Of a stretch of 64,000 nt of DNA, positions 30,823 to 39,161 are shown piece after piece. Position 1 is the first letter of the stretch. The number at the start of each line of letters is the position of its first letter. The notes under the pieces are model-generated. The model was not told the DNA's origin. It made no database searches and saw only the letters and a program-made list of their open reading frames with translations. The position numbers and the translations under genes are program-made. Origin of the DNA: UBA1181 sp045639525 (lineage in GTDB: Bacteria; Bacteroidota; Bacteroidia; Bacteroidales; Paludibacteraceae); assembly GCA_045639525.1 (NCBI GenBank), contig JAZUDI010000020.1, forward strand, positions 1 to 64,000, read 5' to 3'.

Positions 30823-31644
30823 ATGACAAATTCAATCCGATTCACGAAGATGCATGGCGCTGGCAATGATTACATTTATGTAAATACATTGGCCTATCCC
30901 ATTGCGGATCCTGAGCGGGCGGCTATCGAATGGAGCCGTTTCCATACGGGTATCGGATCGGATGGTTTGGTGTTGATTGGCAAGTCCGATAAGGCGGATT
31001 TTAGCATGCGTATTTTCAATGCCGATGGTTCAGAGGCTAAGATGTGTGGAAACGCGTCGCGCTGCATTGGCAAATATGTCTATGATTATCAGTTGACCGA
31101 TAAGACCACCGTGACTTTGGAAACGTTGTCGGGTATTAAGGTCATTGAGTTGAAGATCGTGGATGGTGAGTGTGTCGGAGCGACAGTGGATATGGGTGAG
31201 CCTATCTTAAGTCAACCCTCCCAATGTGCCACTGCGGACGGTAGCCTTAACAACGAAGAGGGCGTCTTTGTATCGATGGGAAACCCTCATTTCGTCTGTT
31301 TCGTGAAGGATAGTGAAAGCCACGATGTGGCGGGCGAGGGAAAGAAGAGGGAGTTTGATCCTATCTTCCCGGAGAGATGCAACATTGAGTTCGCTACTAT
31401 TCGTCCAGATGGCTCTATCCGCATGAGAGTGTGGGAGCGAGGAAGCGGCATCACGATGGCTTGCGGAACAGGTGCCTGCGCCACGGCGGTAGCGGCATGC
31501 GTGAAAGGGTTGACAGGAAGAGAATCAGACATTGAAATGGATGGAGGAACGCTTCACATCGAGTGGCGTGAGTCTGACAACCATATCTACATGACGGGTC
31601 CTGCGGCAACCGTTTTTGAAGGTGAACTAATAGAGAGAAACTAA
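30823..31644 (+). CDS. dapF: Diaminopimelate epimerase
   Basis: 273 residues. It converts LL- to meso-diaminopimelate for lysine and peptidoglycan. Family signatures are FTKMHGAGNDYIYV at the start, the first catalytic Cys in MCGNASRCIGKYVY (about residue 75), and the second in MACGTGACATA (about residue 213). glnN begins 30 bases downstream, so ammonia assimilation and diaminopimelate synthesis are again paired as in the dapL run. Confidence 0.96.
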   Translation: MTNSIRFTKMHGAGNDYIYVNTLAYPIADPERAAIEWSRFHTGIGSDGLVLIGKSDKADFSMRIFNADGSEAKMCGNASRCIGKYVYDYQLTDKTTVTLETLSGIKVIELKIVDGECVGATVDMGEPILSQPSQCATADGSLNNEEGVFVSMGNPHFVCFVKDSESHDVAGEGKKREFDPIFPERCNIEFATIRPDGSIRMRVWERGSGITMACGTGACATAVAACVKGLTGRESDIEMDGGTLHIEWRESDNHIYMTGPAATVFEGELIERN

Positions 31645-31674
31645 GTACTAATATTAACCTAAAAATGTAAATTT

Positions 31675-33864
31675 ATGTCATCAGCATTAAGATTTGAGGT
31701 TATTTCGAAGGCTTTTGAAAAGAAGCCGTTGGTGATTCCGAACAGAGAGGATCGTCCGAGTGAATTCTTCGCTAAATACGTATTCAATCGTCAGAAGATG
31801 TTTAAGTATCTTCCTGCGAAAGTGTATAAGAAGATGTGTGACGTTATCGATAATGGCACTACATTGGATCTCGCAACTGCGGATGCTGTTGCTGAAGGCA
31901 TGAAGCGTTGGGCCATGGAGTTGGGTGCTACCCACTGTACACACTGGTTCCAACCATTGACAGAGGGAACAGCAGAGAAGCATGATGGTTTTGTTGAGCA
32001 CGACTGGAAAGGCGGCATGGTGGAGGAGTTCTCCGGCAAGCAATTGGTTCAACAAGAGCCTGACGCCAGCTCATTCCCAAGTGGCGGTATCCGTTCCACT
32101 TTCGAGGCTCGTGGATATTCCGCATGGGATCCTGCCAGCCCAGTATTCGTAATCGGCGATACATTGCATATTCCAACTGTGTTCATCTCTTACACCGGTG
32201 AGGCACTTGACTACAAGGCACCGTTAAAGAAGGCTTTGAAGGCAGTTGACAAGGCTGCTACAGCAGTTGTTCAATACTTCTACCCAGAGGTAACTAAGGT
32301 TATCAGTAACTTGGGTTGGGAGCAAGAGTATTTCTTGGTAGATGAAGGTCTTTATGCGGCACGTCCAGACTTGTTGATGACTGGCCGTACTTTGATGGGC
32401 CACGATTCAGCTAAGAACCAACAGATGGAGGACCACTACTTCGGTTCAATCCCTGCTCGTGTGGCTGCGTTCATGAAGGATCTTGAGATCCAAGCATTGG
32501 AATTGGGTATTCCTTGTAAGACTCGTCACAATGAGGTAGCCCCTAACCAATTCGAGTTGGCTCCTATCTTCGAAGAGACTAACCTTGCTGTTGACCACAA
32601 CATGTTGATCATGGGTGTTATGCAAGAGGTTGCTCGTAAGCACGGTTTCCGTTGCTTGCTTCACGAAAAACCATTTGCAGGTGTCAACGGATCAGGAAAG
32701 CATAACAACTGGTCTTTGTCAACCAATACAGGCGTATTGTTGCACGGACCTGGTAAGACTGCGACAGACAACCTTCGTTTCGTGACATTCATCGTTGAGA
32801 CTTTGATGGGTGTATATCGTCACAACGGATTGTTGAAGGCAAGTATCATCAGCGCAACCAACGCACACCGTTTGGGCGCAAACGAGGCACCTCCTGCAAT
32901 CATCTCTTCATTCCTTGGCAAACAGTTGTCTGATTTGTTGGATGAGCTTGAGAAGTCATCAGACGATGAGGTGAAGTTGGATGGCAAGCGCGCGATGAGC
33001 TTGGATATCCCTCAAATCCCAGAGTTGATGTTGGATAACACCGATCGTAACCGTACCTCTCCATTTGCCTTCACAGGTAACCGTTTCGAGTTCCGTGCAG
33101 TAGGTAGCCAAGCAAACTGTGCTGCTGCCATGATCGTATTGAATACCGCAGTTGCGGAGGCACTTGCAGACTTCAAGGTAAGAGTTGATGCTTTGATCGC
33201 TAAGGGTGTTGAGAAGAACGCTGCCATCTTGAAGGTGGTTCGCGAGGATATCAAGACTTGCAGGGACATCCACTTCGACGGAAATGGTTATAGCGATGAG
33301 TGGAAGAAAGAGGCTGCTGCTCGTGGATTGGATGTTGAGTCTTCAGCTCCATTGATGCTTGACAACTACGTTAAGCCTGAATCTATCGAGATGTTCAAGA
33401 AGATGAACGTGCTTTCCGAGGCTGAGCTCCGCGCTCGTCTTGAGATCAAGCAAGAGACTTATACCAAGAAGATCCAGATCGAGGCTCGTATCTTCGGTGA
33501 CCTTTGTCTCAACCACATCGTGCCAGTAGCAAAGCGTTACCAAAAGCAATTGATCGACAATATCAAGGTGGTGCAAGGTGTATTCTCTGACAAGGAGGCC
33601 GCTGAGTTGACTGCTGATGATATGGATATTGTTCGTCAAATCAACAGCCACTGTACCTTCATCATCAAGAATGTCGAAGCTTTGGTTGATGCTCGCCGCG
33701 TAGCGAACAAGATCGAAGATGAGCGTAGCAAGGCTATCGCTTACCACGATACAGTCGCTCCTCTTCTTGAGACTATCCGCTACCATGTGGACAAGCTTGA
33801 GTTGATCGTCGACGACGAGTTGTGGCCATTGCCAAAATACCGTGAACTCCTCTTTATTAGATAG
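31675..33864 (+). CDS. glnN: Glutamine synthetase type III
   Basis: 729 residues, the long type III form typical of Bacteroidota. It condenses glutamate and ammonia with ATP in the cytoplasm. Seen: the N-terminal FVEHDWKGGMVEEFSG region, TRHNEVAPNQFE, NGSGKHNNWS and TGNRFEFRAVGSQAN, which cover the nucleotide, metal and glutamate sites of the type III fold. It pairs with GltBD (18.9-27.7 kb run) to make the GS-GOGAT cycle. Likely transcribed with dapF; two hairpins follow the stop codon. Confidence 0.96.
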   Translation: MSSALRFEVISKAFEKKPLVIPNREDRPSEFFAKYVFNRQKMFKYLPAKVYKKMCDVIDNGTTLDLATADAVAEGMKRWAMELGATHCTHWFQPLTEGTAEKHDGFVEHDWKGGMVEEFSGKQLVQQEPDASSFPSGGIRSTFEARGYSAWDPASPVFVIGDTLHIPTVFISYTGEALDYKAPLKKALKAVDKAATAVVQYFYPEVTKVISNLGWEQEYFLVDEGLYAARPDLLMTGRTLMGHDSAKNQQMEDHYFGSIPARVAAFMKDLEIQALELGIPCKTRHNEVAPNQFELAPIFEETNLAVDHNMLIMGVMQEVARKHGFRCLLHEKPFAGVNGSGKHNNWSLSTNTGVLLHGPGKTATDNLRFVTFIVETLMGVYRHNGLLKASIISATNAHRLGANEAPPAIISSFLGKQLSDLLDELEKSSDDEVKLDGKRAMSLDIPQIPELMLDNTDRNRTSPFAFTGNRFEFRAVGSQANCAAAMIVLNTAVAEALADFKVRVDALIAKGVEKNAAILKVVREDIKTCRDIHFDGNGYSDEWKKEAAARGLDVESSAPLMLDNYVKPESIEMFKKMNVLSEAELRARLEIKQETYTKKIQIEARIFGDLCLNHIVPVAKRYQKQLIDNIKVVQGVFSDKEAAELTADDMDIVRQINSHCTFIIKNVEALVDARRVANKIEDERSKAIAYHDTVAPLLETIRYHVDKLELIVDDELWPLPKYRELLFIR

Positions 33865-33893
33865 CGGTTGAGGAGAATTCTCCTCACTGAAGG

Positions 33894-33930
33894 GGGCGGG
33901 GTTGTCATTCGACGATACCCGCCCTTTTTC
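33894..33930 (+). terminator. Terminator after glnN
   Basis: GGGCGGG (33894-33900) pairs with CCCGCCC (33918-33924), then TTTTT. A second palindrome GAGGAGAATTCTCCTC lies just before it near 33870-33885. Confidence 0.8.
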
Positions 33931-33968
33931 TTTGCCCCCGCCGATGGGTGACGAAAAGAAACAAACGA

Positions 33969-34004
33969 AACGCCCGACTCTGAATATTCAAAGTCGGGCG
34001 TTTT
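33969..34004. terminator. Terminator between glnN and the Lrp gene
   Basis: CGCCCGACT (33971-33979) pairs with AGTCGGGCG (33992-34000), T-rich on the plus side and usable for the convergent minus-strand Lrp gene. Confidence 0.75.
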
Positions 34005-34026
34005 CGGTAAAGGGTTATCGTTTGGA

Positions 34027-34506
34027 TTAGTCATCCTCCTCTTCCATCTCATTGATGGAGAGCGAACGGTTGATGAACGAGTCGAATGAGATGATGGTTT
34101 CTAACTTAGAGAGACCGATTGTTTGAATTTTCTCTCGAATGATCTTGTGCAATTCTTGGTTGTTGAATGCATAGATTTTGACCATTATGTCGTACTCTCC
34201 TGTTGTATAGTGGCACTCTACCACCTCTGGGATATTCTTGAGAATCTCCTCCGCTTTGGCATAACGGGTCGGATCGGAAAGTGATATGCCTACGAAGGCA
34301 CAAGCTTGATAGCCTAAAGCTCTTGGATCAAAGATGAATTGGGTACCTCGGATGACGCCCAATTTTTGCATTCTTTGGATACGCTGATGGATGGCAGCAC
34401 CGCTCACGTTACAGGCTCTCGCCACTTCCAAAAAAGGAATTCTGGCATCTTGCGCGATCATCTGGATGATCTTTCTGTCGAGTTCGTCAATAATAGGTTC
34501 ACTCAT
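34027..34506 (-). CDS. Lrp/AsnC family transcriptional regulator
   Basis: 159 residues. N-terminal winged helix-turn-helix (ELDRKIIQMIAQDARIPFLEVARACNV split as LDRKII and VARACNVSGAAIHQRI) is followed by an RAM amino-acid-binding domain with the VGISL and TGEYDIMVK strands. Such proteins sense amino acids and control amino-acid and nitrogen genes. It lies beside glnN and within 35 kb of the gltB-asnB run, so it is a plausible but unproven candidate to bind the shared palindrome. A short inverted repeat CAGTT/AACTG at 34526-34541 lies in its own upstream region. Confidence 0.92.
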   Translation of the reverse strand: MSEPIIDELDRKIIQMIAQDARIPFLEVARACNVSGAAIHQRIQRMQKLGVIRGTQFIFDPRALGYQACAFVGISLSDPTRYAKAEEILKNIPEVVECHYTTGEYDIMVKIYAFNNQELHKIIREKIQTIGLSKLETIISFDSFINRSLSINEMEEEDD

Positions 34507-34525
34507 AACGCTAATGTGTTAATTC

Positions 34526-34553
34526 AGTTGACGTTAACTGATATACAAAGATA
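34526..34553 (-). promoter_or_regulatory. Lrp gene promoter box and inverted repeat
   Basis: On the minus strand TATCTTTG (complement of 34546-34553) matches the -7 consensus. CAGTTGACGTTAACTG at 34526-34541 has 5-base inverted arms and lies at the expected start of transcription, compatible with autoregulation. Confidence 0.5.
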
Positions 34554-34657
34554 AAAAAATAACTCGAAAAACGATGGTTTTCGCCCCCTAAAATGTATGT
34601 TTTTGCATAAAAATTTACACTTTTTAGGTCTTTATTCAGGTAATCGGAATCGCATAA

Positions 34658-34696
34658 AAAACGCCCTTATAAGAGATACTCATAAGGGCGTTTTGA
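34658..34696 (-). terminator. Terminator of the dehydratase-activase-like gene
   Basis: ACGCCCTTAT (34661-34670) and ATAAGGGCGT (34682-34691) pair; on the minus strand a run of T follows. Confidence 0.88.
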
Positions 34697-34717
34697 ACTA
34701 TAATTTTGTAGGGATTT

Positions 34718-37700
34718 CTACTTCATATTGCTGGTGAAAAGCAATAGACGGTTGGCGATGTTCGCTTCGCTGACACCTCCGTCGAAATCGAGGGAGAGCA
34801 TGTTCAACTGTGGATATTGTTGTTTCATCTTCTTCTCGATACCGCGTGCCACGATGTGGTTGGCGATGCATCCGAAAGGCTGCATGCTGACGACATTGTT
34901 GCAACCTTCTTTGATAAAGGCGATTACCTCGGCTGGCAATAGCCAACCCTCTCCGAATTGTGCGGAAAGCGAGATGACATCCTTTGCGTATTCGCTGATG
35001 GTCTTGATATCTTGTTCAGGCTTATAGTAGCGGAACACGGAACATTCCGCCTCCATCTTCTTCATTACTTTGCGGATATAACTGTAAGCCATATCGATGA
35101 CCAATGGTGGCACCTTGAATCTCTTTACAAAATTCTCTCGGTTGAATTTGTAGTTGACAAAGGCGCGGAAGAAGAAGTTGTGTACCGCTGAAGGTATCAC
35201 CTCGACGCCGTGCTCCATCAACCAATCTGGCACATAACGGTGTGCGTATGGATTGAATTTCAAGAAGATCTCTCCTGTGATACCTGCCTTTGGATAGACA
35301 CGATCCTCGTAAATCGGCACCTCGTTGAAGGCTCTTGCCGCCTCACCGATGAGTTTCAGCAATCCCTTGGTATCGTTCTTTTCTACCAACGGTTTGGCCT
35401 TTTCCAAGTAGAGGTCGCGGAGTTTGCGTGACTCTCCCTTGTTCTTCTCACGCACGGCGATGGCGTGGTAGAAGATGGACAACCAGTCACCATACATGGT
35501 CGCGTAAATGACAAGCGGAGCTGCTTTGATGAGATTCAATTTGAATCCTGGCTGATCCTCGATGTTGTCCGTTCCGCCGATACCGATAACCGGTACCTGC
35601 TCGAATCCAGCATCCACGATGGCCTTACGGATGAGTGGTGGGTAGTTGGCGGCACGGCACTGACCCAATTGGGTAACAGCCACAGCAACCTTATCGAGGT
35701 CATATTTACCCGATTGCAACGCTTTGATCAAGTCTCCTACGATCAAAGTGGCAGGGTAACAAACCTCATTGTTGGAGTATTTCAGTCCGATATCGTTTGA
35801 CTCGGCGTTGCTGAGTGGCAACGACTCTAAGTTATAACCCGCCCATTTGAATGCGGCAGGGAAGAGAGGGGAGAGGTATTCGGTGAAGAATGGCGCGAGG
35901 ATAGTTCTCTTCTCGTTGTCACCCACCTCGAAGCGGCTTGGCTTCACGAATGGTTTCACCTCAGTGGCCTCTTTTGCCTCGAATTTCAAACTCTCGATAA
36001 GCGATCTGACGCGCAACTTCATGGAACCCACGTTGTTGATGTCGTCAATCTTCAATAATGTCAATGATTTACCATAACGGTTGAGCAAGCTGCGAACCTC
36101 ATCGACAAAGAAGGCGTCCGGACCACAACCGAAAGAGGTGGTCTCCACGTAGTGGACGTTTCTGCCTTGACGCGCCGCCCATTGGGCAGAGTTGAGGATA
36201 CGGTTGACGAAAGACCATTGTTTGATGATGAAGGCCTCCTTCTCATCCACATTGTTCTTTCTGGACACCTCCTCGGTGATCACATCCACGCCCATTTGGG
36301 AGATCATCTCCGATACCTTGTGTTGAATCAAAGGATCGGTATGGTAAGGACGACCTGCGAGAACGATCACCAAACGGTTCTCTTTTTTCGCCTTTTCATA
36401 AGCCTCTTCGTTCAGTTTGCGGAGGTTCAATCCGAATTCACTGTAGGCGGCGACTGCCTTTTCATGGGCTTTTTTAACCACTTTCTCTGGAACCCCCAAT
36501 CCCTTCATGTAGCGGATCAGTTGTTTGAGCAATAACTTCTCATCTTTGAAGGAGATGACAGGAGAGTCGATTGGAATTTCAGAATCGATGGCGCTATTCA
36601 CCACGTCAGGGTAACCGATGATAATCGGACAGTTGAAACTGTTGTGGGCCGCATTGTCCTCCACACACTCGTAAACCACGCGTGGGAAGAAGATTCTGTC
36701 CACTCCCTTGTCTTGGAGTTCGTATATATGGCTATGAACCAGCTTTGCCGGGAAGCAGATGTTGTCTGACATCACGGAATGGACACCCTTCTCGTAGTTG
36801 CGGTAGGTGGAGGTTGAAGACAATGAGACCTCAATGTTACACTCCGTGAAGAAGGTGTGCCAGAATGGGAACTCCTCGTACATGTTCAATGCTCTTGGAA
36901 TACCCATGGTAAAGCGTGGAGAGAGCAATTTGGATGGTTGCTCGGCACGGCTGAAAAGTTCTTGGTACTTTCTTGCGCTCATGTCGATGCCTGGCTTGGC
37001 CGCTGAACTACCATTGTTAAAGATCTTCTCACACTTGTTGCCAGAATAGTAAACTCCTCCGTTTTTGAAGGCGTATTTGGTAATTTGGCAATTATTTTCG
37101 CATCCTTTGCAGGATAGTAATTTAGATTCGTATTCGGCGGAGTTGAGGAAGTTGTCGAGCGGAGTCGGCTTCTTCAATTGGTCGTGCATCTTCTTAGCGT
37201 AGAGCGCGCAACCGTAGGCACCCATCAATTCCGGTACGTTGTTGCAATATACGTTGGTGCCGGTAAGATTCTCGAATGCCTTTACGATGGAGTCGTTCTT
37301 CATGGTACCACCTTGTAGCACAATGTTTTTGCCCAACTCTTCGTAATTCTTGATTTTCAATACCTTGAACAAGCAGTTCTTCACAACTGAATAGGCCAAA
37401 CCAGCCGCGATGTCGCTCACCGCATAGCCCTCGCGAAGCACTTGCTTCACCTTGGAGTTCATGAAGACGGTGCATCGTGTACCCAAATCGCATGGGTTTT
37501 GGCTTTGACATGCTTGGTAAACGAAATCGGTGATCTCGCAACCCAATGTTTGGGCGAATGTCTCGATGAAGGATCCGCAACCTGATGAGCAGGCCTCGTT
37601 GATCTCCATACGGGTCAATGCGCCATTCTCCACGTAGATGGCCTTCATATCCTGTCCTCCGATGTCGAGGATAAAGGATACATCCGGACACATGTTCTTG

Positions 37701-38953
37701 GCGGCCACATAGTGGGCCATGGTCTCGATCATACCGAAGTCGAGTGAGTAGGCGGCCTTGATCAGGTCCTCACCGTAACCGGTGGAGCAGCCTGCCGTGA
37801 TCTCAAGGTCCAATTTCTCTTCGATGCAACGGGCTTTCAGTTTCTCTAGACCGCGTCGCACGGCGCCGATCGGATTACCTCCGTTGTGGGTATAATATTT
37901 GTAGAGGATGTCGCCTGTCTCGTTGATCAAGACAATCTTGGTAGTGGTGGAGCCGGAGTCGATACCCAAGTAGGTCTTTCCCTTGCATTCGTTCAAGTTG
38001 ACGACAGGGATGTGTGACTTCTCCTTCTCGGCCTTCCAAGCCATATACTCCTCCTCATCGATGAAGATAGGAGGTAAGGTGACATTCGTTTTGTTCTTAT
38101 TTGGATCTGCCTCCTTCTTGACTTCCGGCTCACGGCTCAATATCTCCGTCAGTTCGTTGACGTCCAAAGGAGTCATTTCGTTCTTGAATAGGGCGGTACC
38201 CCATGCGGGAATGATATTCGCGTTGTCGAGGACCACGCAATCTCTGTTGATGTCCAATTTGAAGTAGTCGGCGATCGCCTTTCTGAGCGACTCGATGAAG
38301 GTGAGCGGACCACCGCAGAAGAGCACCTTTGAGCGGACCTCGCAACCATGGGAGAGCGCGCTGGCGGTCTGTACCGCCACGGCACGGAAGATGGAAGCCG
38401 CGATATCCTCCTTGGAGGCGTTACGGGCGATGAGGTTCTGGATATCCGTCTTGGAGAATACGCCACAACGGGATGCGATAGGGTAAACGTGTCCCGCATT
38501 TTTCGCAAGTCCGTCGAGATCAGTCACCTCCACACCAAGGCAGAGCGCCATTTGGTCGATGAAGGCACCCGTACCACCGGCACAGTTACCGTTCATACGG
38601 AGGTCTGACACTTGTCCATCCTTCAGGTAAACAATCTTGGCGTCCTCACCACCGATATCGATGATGGTGGAGATCTCCGGATGCACCTGTTTGGTGAATT
38701 CCGTAGCGGCGATTACCTCTTGGACAAAAGGAATATTGTATCTTTCTGAGACACCTAGGCCCACGGATCCAGTGATGGATAGAGTGAATTTCTCTGTGGT
38801 GAGGGTCGATTTTAGCTCGTCAAGGAATGCGGCGATGGCACCCTTGACATTCGCCAAGTGTCGTTTGTATGATGAATATACTACTTTCCCAGTTTCATCG
38901 AGCACCACAATCTTAGCGGTTGTGGAGCCAATGTCAAGACCTATTCTGAACAT
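34718..38953 (-). CDS. 2-hydroxyacyl-CoA dehydratase activase-like protein, two ASKHA ATPase domains plus dehydratase-like region
   Basis: 1411 residues. Two BcrAD/BadFG-type ATPase domains are seen: residues 1-260 (GLDIGSTTAKIVV, DIGGEDAKI, NCAGGTGAFIDQMA) and about 325-590 (GIDSGSTTTKIVL, DIGGQDMKAI, ACSSGCGSFIETFA). The Cys in each CxGG/CSSGCG loop can hold a shared [4Fe-4S] cluster. A DUF2229-type segment follows with CKGCENNC near residue 640, then a HgdB-like C-terminal half. Activases of this superfamily inject low-potential electrons into radical dehydratases. This long fused form is common in Bacteroidales and Clostridia but its substrate is unknown. It is a single-gene unit. Confidence 0.85.
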   Translation of the reverse strand: MFRIGLDIGSTTAKIVVLDETGKVVYSSYKRHLANVKGAIAAFLDELKSTLTTEKFTLSITGSVGLGVSERYNIPFVQEVIAATEFTKQVHPEISTIIDIGGEDAKIVYLKDGQVSDLRMNGNCAGGTGAFIDQMALCLGVEVTDLDGLAKNAGHVYPIASRCGVFSKTDIQNLIARNASKEDIAASIFRAVAVQTASALSHGCEVRSKVLFCGGPLTFIESLRKAIADYFKLDINRDCVVLDNANIIPAWGTALFKNEMTPLDVNELTEILSREPEVKKEADPNKNKTNVTLPPIFIDEEEYMAWKAEKEKSHIPVVNLNECKGKTYLGIDSGSTTTKIVLINETGDILYKYYTHNGGNPIGAVRRGLEKLKARCIEEKLDLEITAGCSTGYGEDLIKAAYSLDFGMIETMAHYVAAKNMCPDVSFILDIGGQDMKAIYVENGALTRMEINEACSSGCGSFIETFAQTLGCEITDFVYQACQSQNPCDLGTRCTVFMNSKVKQVLREGYAVSDIAAGLAYSVVKNCLFKVLKIKNYEELGKNIVLQGGTMKNDSIVKAFENLTGTNVYCNNVPELMGAYGCALYAKKMHDQLKKPTPLDNFLNSAEYESKLLSCKGCENNCQITKYAFKNGGVYYSGNKCEKIFNNGSSAAKPGIDMSARKYQELFSRAEQPSKLLSPRFTMGIPRALNMYEEFPFWHTFFTECNIEVSLSSTSTYRNYEKGVHSVMSDNICFPAKLVHSHIYELQDKGVDRIFFPRVVYECVEDNAAHNSFNCPIIIGYPDVVNSAIDSEIPIDSPVISFKDEKLLLKQLIRYMKGLGVPEKVVKKAHEKAVAAYSEFGLNLRKLNEEAYEKAKKENRLVIVLAGRPYHTDPLIQHKVSEMISQMGVDVITEEVSRKNNVDEKEAFIIKQWSFVNRILNSAQWAARQGRNVHYVETTSFGCGPDAFFVDEVRSLLNRYGKSLTLLKIDDINNVGSMKLRVRSLIESLKFEAKEATEVKPFVKPSRFEVGDNEKRTILAPFFTEYLSPLFPAAFKWAGYNLESLPLSNAESNDIGLKYSNNEVCYPATLIVGDLIKALQSGKYDLDKVAVAVTQLGQCRAANYPPLIRKAIVDAGFEQVPVIGIGGTDNIEDQPGFKLNLIKAAPLVIYATMYGDWLSIFYHAIAVREKNKGESRKLRDLYLEKAKPLVEKNDTKGLLKLIGEAARAFNEVPIYEDRVYPKAGITGEIFLKFNPYAHRYVPDWLMEHGVEVIPSAVHNFFFRAFVNYKFNRENFVKRFKVPPLVIDMAYSYIRKVMKKMEAECSVFRYYKPEQDIKTISEYAKDVISLSAQFGEGWLLPAEVIAFIKEGCNNVVSMQPFGCIANHIVARGIEKKMKQQYPQLNMLSLDFDGGVSEANIANRLLLFTSNMK

Positions 38954-39161
38954 ATTAATTTATGACGTATAAATAATCGCGAAATTAGTCATAAAAAACG
39001 AGATTGCCAACCGATAAGTCATAATTTAAATTTTGTTAAAAATCAATATCTAACTTATTGAAAATGAATATAAAACGAAATATAGGAATAGATCCTTCGC
39101 AAAAAAGGGGAAACATGGGTCTTTGGGGGAGAGTCATCTAGGGGGGCAGGAGCCGTAATCG
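38954..39161. other. Intergenic region, nothing recognised
   Basis: AT-rich stretch between two minus-strand genes. I see no gene, hairpin or clear promoter box here beyond weak AT-rich motifs. Confidence 0.4.
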
